This document shows, in pieces, positions 25,374-30,880 of a DNA stretch of 30,880 nt. The notes beneath the pieces were generated by a model. That model ran no database searches and was not told the origin of the DNA. It was given only the letters and a program-made list of their open reading frames with translations. Origin of the DNA: JBAQMG01 sp049302575 (GTDB lineage Bacteria > Bacillota > Desulfitobacteriia > Desulfitobacteriales > Desulfitobacteriaceae); contig JBAQMG010000119.1 of assembly GCA_049302575.1 (NCBI GenBank), positions 1-30,880 of the forward strand. The letters run 5' to 3'. The translations under genes and the position numbers were made by a program. The number at the start of each line of letters is the position of its first letter. The stretch's first letter is position 1.

Positions 25374-25668
25374 TTTATTGCTCCTTCATCTACCTTTTTG
25401 TTACAAAAATTAAAATTATGAATTCGTATGAATTCGACAACTAAACTAAATTTTCCTTCCGAGCTTGCCGCAGCAATTTAATAATATCATACTAATTGGC
25501 TGATTTCCGTAAACTAAGTCGGATTTTGGATATAAGTAAACCAGATATGATGTTGTATTGAATCGTGGTACACTAAATGTATTATCATTGTTAATCACAA
25601 TAGTATTTCCACAGCAGAATGAGTGCAACCATAGCAAGTTAAAATTAGAACGATAGGTGAGAAAAAGT
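25374..25668. promoter_or_regulatory. Divergent control region of the ATPase-helicase module
   Basis: This region separates the minus-strand operon from the plus-strand helicase and must carry both promoters. ATGAATTCG occurs twice in direct orientation (25418-25426 and 25428-25436), a 10-base period that would place both on one face of the helix, as for an operator. I could not fix -35/-10 boxes with confidence. A minus-strand frame at 25446-25637 has only a TTG and no ribosome binding site and is not called. Confidence 0.4.
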
Positions 25669-27282
25669 ATGGCTTTTGGCTTTTATGGTCAACTGAAAAA
25701 ACAGTTATTTTCCTGGCAGGAGGAATGCCTAGATATCTGGTTTCGCAACCAAAGTAAAGGGATTATCAATGTTGTGACTGGGGCAGGCAAAACTATCCTA
25801 GCCTTGGGAGCCATAGCAAGGCTGGAATATGTATTGTTAACAGAGACATCCCCTGCTTTAAAGATCAAGATTGTCGTGCCCAAGGTTTTTCTGGCAAATC
25901 AATGGGTTAAGAGTTTGCAGGAAGATCTGGCTGTTTCCCCTGATGACATTGGGGTTTATTACGGGATGCACAAAGACCCACCTACCCGTAAGTACATGGT
26001 TTATGTGGTAAACTCGGCTCGCTACACTTTAGCTCGACATGTACTTGACGACTATCGGCAAGGTAGTCCTATCTTGCTAATCGCGGATGAATGTCATCAC
26101 TATAGCAGCTTGGAAAATTCTCGCATCTTTAATTTTATTTCGCAAATTCCTATTCAGGATCAGGCTTTGCATTACTATGCTCTGGGTTTATCCGCCACCC
26201 CAGAAACAGTAGCTTTTAACGAAAAACTGGTGCCTGCTTTGGGCCCGGAGATCTTTAAATACGGCTTTGTCGAGGCCTTGAATGCCAATATCATAAGTTC
26301 TTTTACCATTTTTAATCTAAAATTGAGCTTCACGCGCTTCGAAGAAGAACAATATCAGGACTTAACCGATCAACTATCACTCGCTCTAAAAATCCTCATG
26401 CCTTGTTGTCCTTTTCTGAAAGGTTTAAACAGACCGCATTTCTTTGCAAGCCTAGAACAATTGGCTAAAACATCCCCTGATGATCGAATAGCTGATCTGG
26501 CCCGTTCCGTACTCTTCCTCGCCACCTCTCGCAAAGATCTGATCTACCGAGCCGAGTCCAGGATAAGCTGTGTCAAGAAGCTTCTGACCCAGCTTCCCCA
26601 AAGCTCCAAGATTTTGATTTTTAACGAAAGAATTGAGATGGCGGATACTCTCTATGAAGAGTTAAATTTGCTGTTTCCTGGACAGGTGGGGCGTTATCAT
26701 TCCGAAATGGACGAGCGGCTTAGAAAAGATATCTTGCGCAAATATCAAGATGCCCAAATTCGCATCCTCGTAAGCTGCCGTGCCCTAGATGAAGGCTTGA
26801 ATGTACCCGCCACCGATATAGGGATCATCGCTTCCTCCACCAGCAGCAACCGTCAGCGCATTCAGAGGTTGGGCAGGATTTTGCGCCAATCTGGTAAAAA
26901 AAATATGGCTAAACTGTATTACCTCTATATCGGATCCTCCAACGAGGAACAGGACTTGCTGGCTGATATTTCGCGCGACCTGTCAGGGGTCATTCCAATC
27001 CTAGACTTGGAATATGATCAGGATAGCCAGACCTTCCTTCATTCTGCCTATCAGATCCTAGCAGATCGTGTTCTAGCTCATACCCATCGAAAGGGCTGGA
27101 GTACGGAGATAATTGCTGAGATCAATCGAAATCTAGAGCGTGGCAAGCTAGGTTGTGATTGGTGGCTCTCTGAGCAGGACTGCCGTTTGAAGCTACAGAA
27201 CGCTTCCTCACGTTCGGAACAGAATTACTGGGTTAGTATGCGCTTACTGGTGAAGGCCAGTCTCAACCGCTTAGCCGAATAG
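25669..27282 (+). CDS. XPB/Rad25-like superfamily 2 DNA helicase
   Basis: The protein has 537 residues. It shows the Q-motif (LFSWQEECLDIWF), Walker A VVTGAGKTI (35-43), motif Ia KIVVPKVFLANQW, motif II ADECHHYSS (139-147), motif III LSATPE, and the second lobe with ILIFNERIEMADTLYEEL, SCRALDEGLNVPATDI and QRIQRLGRILRQ. It lacks a nuclease domain. Related helicases accompany DUF2791 ATPases in BREX (BrxHI) and Ter-associated gene sets. The ATG at 25669 is favoured because an AGGTGAG lies just upstream. A GTG at 25657 overlaps that ribosome binding site. It is divergently transcribed from the ATPase operon and shares its control region, so co-function is likely. Confidence 0.88.
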   Translation: MAFGFYGQLKKQLFSWQEECLDIWFRNQSKGIINVVTGAGKTILALGAIARLEYVLLTETSPALKIKIVVPKVFLANQWVKSLQEDLAVSPDDIGVYYGMHKDPPTRKYMVYVVNSARYTLARHVLDDYRQGSPILLIADECHHYSSLENSRIFNFISQIPIQDQALHYYALGLSATPETVAFNEKLVPALGPEIFKYGFVEALNANIISSFTIFNLKLSFTRFEEEQYQDLTDQLSLALKILMPCCPFLKGLNRPHFFASLEQLAKTSPDDRIADLARSVLFLATSRKDLIYRAESRISCVKKLLTQLPQSSKILIFNERIEMADTLYEELNLLFPGQVGRYHSEMDERLRKDILRKYQDAQIRILVSCRALDEGLNVPATDIGIIASSTSSNRQRIQRLGRILRQSGKKNMAKLYYLYIGSSNEEQDLLADISRDLSGVIPILDLEYDQDSQTFLHSAYQILADRVLAHTHRKGWSTEIIAEINRNLERGKLGCDWWLSEQDCRLKLQNASSRSEQNYWVSMRLLVKASLNRLAE

Positions 27283-27380
27283 CTTAACCTCTCCTCATTA
27301 AAAATTCCTGAACTTTTTTGTTCTGCTTATTCATATTATGGGACAATGTGTGTCGTGCTAATCACATCGTCGCTTACTAT

Positions 27381-28253
27381 CTACCTATTTTTCAAACATT
27401 GTTGATACACTAGCTCAACAGCCTCCCTATCCTGCCGGCATTTCAGCAGGTATACAGGAATTCTGGAAAGCATCTCTCCGAGGTTGTTAAGACACATTGA
27501 CATTATCTGCTTATCATAATAGGGTAAAAAACACCTTGGCAAAATTTTAGCAACTGCAGTCGATACAGGCAAACGGGCAATTGTATTTTCAGCTGCCTGC
27601 TCCAATAGTATTATCGCAACCAAAGGAGCAGACTCGTTACGAAAAAGCATTTTTTTCCCACTCCAAGGAGTACCATGTACATAGGTTTTTTCATTCTCTA
27701 ATCTTAAAATTGGTCTATCATCATTTAGAACAAGAGCATGCATATGCTCTGCCCACAGTTCTGCCTGCGTAGACTTCCCTGTTCCAGACGGAGCGGTAAA
27801 AATAATCCCCTGCCCTTCCCAAGAAATAGCTGAGGCATGTATTGCCATACCCTGTTTGAAGAGAGCACGGTTTCGAAATAATATTTCACACAAAAAACTA
27901 GAGACTTCAAATATATCAATTTGATTGCTACTGTTCTCCAAATAGGTTATCTCCGCACAGCTCCAGTCTTGATTGGCATCAGCCCGGCAGATAATTTCTT
28001 CTGTATCTCCTGCACAACAATAGATTGAAGTATCATAGTATCCCTCAGAGTTACAAACCCATTTAGCCTCTTCATCCACTAACCTAAGCCCCTCCGGCTT
28101 GGCTATTTTGACACTAGGTTTAGTCACTATCTCTAGATCTATATATGAAGACTCCCCGATCAAAAAGGGTTTAAGAAATGGTAGAACATTTATTTGATTT
28201 GAAACAACTTTCATGAACACTCCAGCAATATTATATACCCTTTCTTTCATCAT
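27381..28253 (-). CDS. HPr-kinase-like protein, probable peptide kinase
   Basis: The protein has about 290 residues. The N-terminal half is a divergent HPr-kinase-associated fold. The C-terminal half has the HprK/PEPCK-like P-loop: GMAIHASAISWEGQGIIFTAPSG cut to its key parts is AIHASA, then Walker A APSGTGKST (about 154-162), the metal motif LNDDRPIL (about 176-183) and GTPWSGKK. The HPr-kinase homologues beside paeninodin-type lasso-peptide genes have this layout and phosphorylate a Ser of the precursor. The gene follows the precursor-like peptide, so that peptide is the likely substrate. GGAGG precedes the ATG at 28253 (five bases) and another at 28250. No cyclase or peptidase gene is nearby. 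Confidence 0.8.
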   Translation of the reverse strand: MMKERVYNIAGVFMKVVSNQINVLPFLKPFLIGESSYIDLEIVTKPSVKIAKPEGLRLVDEEAKWVCNSEGYYDTSIYCCAGDTEEIICRADANQDWSCAEITYLENSSNQIDIFEVSSFLCEILFRNRALFKQGMAIHASAISWEGQGIIFTAPSGTGKSTQAELWAEHMHALVLNDDRPILRLENEKTYVHGTPWSGKKMLFRNESAPLVAIILLEQAAENTIARLPVSTAVAKILPRCFLPYYDKQIMSMCLNNLGEMLSRIPVYLLKCRQDREAVELVYQQCLKNR

Positions 28254-28275
28254 GATTTCCTCCACTATAAAAGAT

Positions 28276-28297
28276 AACCTGTCATAATTGACAGGTT
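28276..28297 (-). terminator. Perfect hairpin between precursor and kinase genes
   Basis: Arms AACCTGTCA (28276-28284) and TGACAGGTT (28289-28297) with a four-base loop. There is only a short U-rich tail (ATCTTTTATA on the minus strand), so it is likely a partial terminator or RNA processing site that gives more precursor than kinase. RiPP operons often have such a hairpin after the precursor gene. Confidence 0.55.
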
Positions 28298-28323
28298 AGA
28301 ATTAAGGCGATCTATTATTCCGA

Positions 28324-28500
28324 TTAGGGTTTACCTTTGCCCTTGCCAGGATTTTGATCTTTTAGACCGTTCCCTAAACCATTCAAAAGTCCATTAATAT
28401 CTGGTCCATTGTTAATGCCCGAATTAGAGAGCGCAGCAGCCAAACTTTCTTCTGCCCGCAGTTCAATATATTCAATATTTGGTTTAATATATGGTTTCAT
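28324..28500 (-). CDS. Precursor-like peptide, 58 residues
   Basis: The ATG at 28500 has GAGGTG four bases upstream and is preferred over a TTG at 28524. The first 20 residues, MKPYIKPNIEYIELRAEESL, look like a RiPP leader. The tail after AAALSNSGINNGPDING has three NGL units (36-38, 40-42 and 44-46) and ends GKGKGKP. It contains no Cys or Thr and only three Ser (19, 25, 27), so no lanthionine or disulfide can form and the Ser residues are the only plausible sites for the adjacent kinase. Asp34 and Asp48 could in principle form a macrolactam, but no cyclase gene is seen. It is flanked by an ABC exporter and the kinase, and has its own promoter. Not a family I can name. Confidence 0.7.
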   Translation of the reverse strand: MKPYIKPNIEYIELRAEESLAAALSNSGINNGPDINGLLNGLGNGLKDQNPGKGKGKP

Positions 28501-28615
28501 GTTACACCTCTTTTCTATACTCAAAATATAGTACCCTCAAGGTTTACGAAGTATTTTATTGTGAACATTTTGTTGTGAGTATTTTGCACTTCAACTTTTA
28601 CATTATGTTGAAAGA

Positions 28616-28644
28616 ATAGTAGCATACTGCCCAAATAATGTCAA
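28616..28644 (-). promoter_or_regulatory. Sigma-70-type promoter of the precursor-like peptide
   Basis: On the minus strand, TTGACA (28644-28639) and TACTAT (28621-28616) are separated by exactly 17 bases. The site lies about 115 bases upstream of the precursor ATG, leaving a leader of about 110 bases. It lies within the gap between the exporter and the peptide, so the peptide can be transcribed separately from the exporter. Confidence 0.75.
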
Positions 28645-28703
28645 CATAACTTTTTGATGAAGAATGCATTTCTTCTGCTCTCCAATGTTAGAGTCAGGAG
28701 AAA

Positions 28704-30503
28704 TCAGTCTATGTTTTGAATGGAGAGATTTTTGACGTTCCAATAGTTTCCCTCCTCGATTCTCCCACGTTTAGGTAAAGCGAGGAAAAGTGGGGAAGAA
28801 TTTTCTTTGAAACGCATGTTATCATTTTTCTCTTCAATTAATTTGCTATCTCGAATTCTTAGTACTCGTGAACATATTCTTAAAGCCGTCAGTCGATGTG
28901 TAATAACCAAACAAGTACATTGATAACCCAAATCCTTTATCGCCTCCAAGACATTCATTTCGGTTTCCATATCTAAGGCTGAAGTAGCTTCATCGAGAAT
29001 CATAACCGGAGCCTTCTTTAAGAAGGCACGGGCTATAGCAATCCTTTGGGCTTGTCCCTCAGAGAGACCATGACCACGCTCCCCAATGACGGTGTTCAGA
29101 CCTTTGGGAAGCTCTTCGATAAAGCTCCACGCACACGCCGCACGGGCTGCTTTTTCCATTTCTACCTGAGTGGCATCCGACTTTCCGCTTCGCAAATTAT
29201 CCGCAATCGTCCCACTAAAAAGGGTATTTCCCTGTGGCACATAGGTTACCCATTCCCGAGTAGCTGCTGAGGCTTCATATCGACCGCCTGAAGTGCCCGT
29301 AGTAAAGCACACCTTCCCTTCGGAGGGGCTAAGCAGTGCTAGGAGCAGTCGGATTAAGGTCGTTTTACCCTCGCCTGAGGGACCAACTAATGCAACCAAT
29401 TGACCAGGGAATATTTCCATCGTTACCTTATCCAAGATAGGCTTGCCATCAGTATAGTAAAAGCTGACCTCATGCATGCTTAATCCCACATCTTTAAAAG
29501 CTGGTACCTGTCTTGCTCTTTTTTCCAAGGACATTGTCTCCAGTTCCATTAGCCGTCCTGCTGAAGCTATCATAGCCATAATTTGGGGAAATGATCTCGC
29601 CAATCCGATAAATGGTGCTTGAACCTGCTGTACCAATTGAAGAAAAGCAGTTAAGGTGCCAAAGCTGATCGCTTTTTGGGAAAGCCTATAGGCACCCCAG
29701 CCAAACGCCAAAAAATATCCTGCCCAATACCCCAACCCAATTACATTATTGGCAACAAGGGTAATCCTGTTTCGTTGAATAATCCATTTCATACGATTTT
29801 CATGTAACCCTTGTAAGGCATCGCGATTTTGTTTTTCTAAGCGAAAACTCTTAATAATAATAAAATTTTGTAATGCTTCTTGAATATACGAACGATAGGA
29901 ACTCTCTGATTCTTGAACCTTGACATGCAGATATTTAAGTTTATGTCCCCAAATCCGACTGAAAACCACAGTGGAAGGTCCCATAATAAAGGCCAAAATT
30001 GCAAGCTTGGGTTCATAATACAGCAACGTAAAAAAAGAAGCTATCAATTGAACCCCCAGAGAAAAAATACTTGGTATAACACTGACTAGGCAGTTTGTTA
30101 TGTTATTGACATCACTTGTCAAACGTGTTAAAAGATCTCCACTATGATACGCCGAAAGTGGTAACCATTCCGTTTCCAACAATCGTTTAAAAAAGCGTTG
30201 CCGCATGACATTGGAAAATGACTCTGAAATTCGTACTGAAAGAAGTGCTTCCCCTACTCTCATTACTAGGTTCATAATAATTAGTCCTGCAAAAATAGCA
30301 GCCGCGATACCAGCCATATTCAGCTTATCTGCCACTGCATAATCCACCATATTCTTAGAGGCAATAGCAGTCGCCACACTCATAAGCGCCCCTAAAGCAT
30401 TTATTAAAAGAATGACTGCAAGACCTGGTAGAAATGCGCTAATATCAGGCTTAATCCAATTAATCGCTACCCAGATATTCTTTATTTCATGCTTAATTTT
30501 CAT
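28704..30503 (-). CDS. ABC exporter with fused permease and ATPase domains
   Basis: This protein has 599 residues. Six transmembrane helices lie within residues 20-310 (ABC exporter type I fold), followed by the ATPase domain with Walker A LVGPSGEGKTT (372-382), Q-loop VPQGN, signature LSEGQAQRIAIARA (480-493), Walker B MILDEATSALD (501-511) and the H-loop ITHR. The LSEGQ signature is shared with lasso-peptide and microcin exporters. There is no N-terminal C39 peptidase domain, so leader removal, if any, needs another protease. The ATG at 30503 has AGGAG nine bases upstream. It is the first gene before the precursor-like peptide and kinase, and probably exports their product. Confidence 0.92.
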   Translation of the reverse strand: MKIKHEIKNIWVAINWIKPDISAFLPGLAVILLINALGALMSVATAIASKNMVDYAVADKLNMAGIAAAIFAGLIIMNLVMRVGEALLSVRISESFSNVMRQRFFKRLLETEWLPLSAYHSGDLLTRLTSDVNNITNCLVSVIPSIFSLGVQLIASFFTLLYYEPKLAILAFIMGPSTVVFSRIWGHKLKYLHVKVQESESSYRSYIQEALQNFIIIKSFRLEKQNRDALQGLHENRMKWIIQRNRITLVANNVIGLGYWAGYFLAFGWGAYRLSQKAISFGTLTAFLQLVQQVQAPFIGLARSFPQIMAMIASAGRLMELETMSLEKRARQVPAFKDVGLSMHEVSFYYTDGKPILDKVTMEIFPGQLVALVGPSGEGKTTLIRLLLALLSPSEGKVCFTTGTSGGRYEASAATREWVTYVPQGNTLFSGTIADNLRSGKSDATQVEMEKAARAACAWSFIEELPKGLNTVIGERGHGLSEGQAQRIAIARAFLKKAPVMILDEATSALDMETEMNVLEAIKDLGYQCTCLVITHRLTALRICSRVLRIRDSKLIEEKNDNMRFKENSSPLFLALPKRGRIEEGNYWNVKNLSIQNID

Positions 30504-30705
30504 ACTTATTTACTCCTAACCAGTTATGCTTTAATATAATACAGATACGTCGTTTAATATTTAATGTAACAGAATTCAATACCTGTTTCTATGTTAATTT
30601 TACCATAAATGATTTTATATAGCAGTAAGAATTTATTTCTCTTTCACTAATTTTTTTGTTGCAATTTTAAGTCAGATAAATATTAAGAAACATCTTAGTT
30701 AAGTA

Positions 30706-30735
30706 TTGACAAATGAGATAATCAAATCATATAAT
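30706..30735 (+). promoter_or_regulatory. Consensus promoter for the riboswitch transcript
   Basis: TTGACA (30706-30711) and TATAAT (30730-30735) match the vegetative consensus exactly, with an 18-base spacer. The start of transcription would fall near 30742, just before the aptamer. Confidence 0.85.
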
Positions 30736-30760
30736 AACATCAAGAAAACTTATATTGACA

Positions 30761-30837
30761 AAGGCAAAACAGTCGAAAGACTGCGACGCAAAACTAAAGG
30801 GTCTAAAGGATTTATTCCTATGACAGCCAGTTGCCAA
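30761..30837 (+). ncRNA. Cyclic di-GMP-I (GEMM) riboswitch
   Basis: The key GEMM-I elements are in order. AAGGCAAAAC is followed by a CAGTC-GAAA-GACTG stem with its GAAA tetraloop (30770-30783), the conserved GACGCAAA (30785-30792), CTAAAGG (tetraloop receptor strand), a short P3 hairpin, CCTATGACAGCC, and a closing TTGCC (30831-30835) that pairs with GGCAA (30763-30767). The aptamer binds c-di-GMP and controls a gene lying to the right, outside the window. The expression platform is only partly visible, so an on or off effect cannot be judged. Confidence 0.93.
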
Positions 30838-30880
30838 ATGTGAATTAATAATATTAATTCGAGATTTTGTGCAACTGACA

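Noticed and set aside
25446..25637. Minus-strand frame of 63 codons in the divergent control region
   Set aside because: It has a TTG start without ribosome binding site and no family resemblance, in a region expected to hold promoters.
22097..27282. Labelling the module as a BREX system
   Set aside because: Only ATPase and helicase parts resemble BREX. The methyltransferase and PglZ phosphatase needed for any BREX type are absent from the window.
28324..28500. Calling the peptide a lasso-peptide precursor
   Set aside because: The kinase suggests the link, but the lasso leader motif (YxxP...GxF...T) and the B1, B2 and C genes are not seen.

Overview
The window looks like a chromosomal accessory region of an AT-rich, spore-forming, anaerobic Gram-positive bacterium. 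Clostridia of the Desulfosporosinus/Desulfitobacterium type is my best guess, inferred from protein style (LtaS-type enzyme, DUF2680, Ctc/L25, orphan sporulation-kinase-like sensor, GEMM-I riboswitch) and not from any marker gene. The region is crowded with truncated genes, decayed paralogues and short repeats, mixed with intact defence-like and signalling genes.

Left flank (1-1980). A DUF3102-type gene runs off the left edge. It is followed by a graveyard of fragments: an internally deleted PEP-synthase/rifampin-phosphotransferase-like gene joined to a scrap of chemotaxis receptor, a Crp/Fnr regulator without its N-terminus, and the first 118 residues of an MrfA/YprA-like helicase. A possible 27-residue membrane peptide lies at 1895-1978.

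2.0-9.4 kb, all minus strand. Two gamma-glutamylcyclotransferase-fold proteins, a putative HTH regulator, a membrane-anchored DUF2726 protein with a zinc ribbon, a 755-residue nuclease-helicase, a MazG-like NTP pyrophosphohydrolase and a RhuM protein. The last five resemble a defence-island block.

9.8-16.5 kb. A two-gene NodI/NodJ-type ABC exporter, a REP-like palindrome with a transposase scrap, a secreted DUF2680 protein, a complete GGDEF-EAL c-di-GMP enzyme, a 50-residue Cys-rich protein, a Fic enzyme, and the remnant of a second GGDEF-type sensor. Short 3'-end copies of neighbouring genes (ctc, DUF2680) are scattered here.

16.7-22.0 kb. A membrane histidine kinase, a ctc/L25 gene with a frameshift and a strong bidirectional terminator, a 36-residue membrane peptide and an LtaS-like enzyme.

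22.1-27.3 kb. A compact four-gene module: two overlapping P-loop ATPases of BrxC/BrxD (DUF2791) type, a coiled-coil protein, and a divergent XPB-like helicase. No methyltransferase, PglZ phosphatase or other BREX core gene is present. This is the best candidate for a stand-alone, poorly described defence or DNA-processing system.

27.4-30.5 kb. An ABC exporter, a 58-residue precursor-like peptide with its own strong promoter, and an HPr-kinase-like protein of the type that phosphorylates lasso-peptide precursors. No cyclase or leader peptidase is visible, so this may be a minimal phosphopeptide locus.

Right edge. A consensus promoter drives a c-di-GMP-I (GEMM) riboswitch reading rightward out of the window. 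It pairs thematically with the GGDEF-EAL gene at 12.6-14.3 kb.
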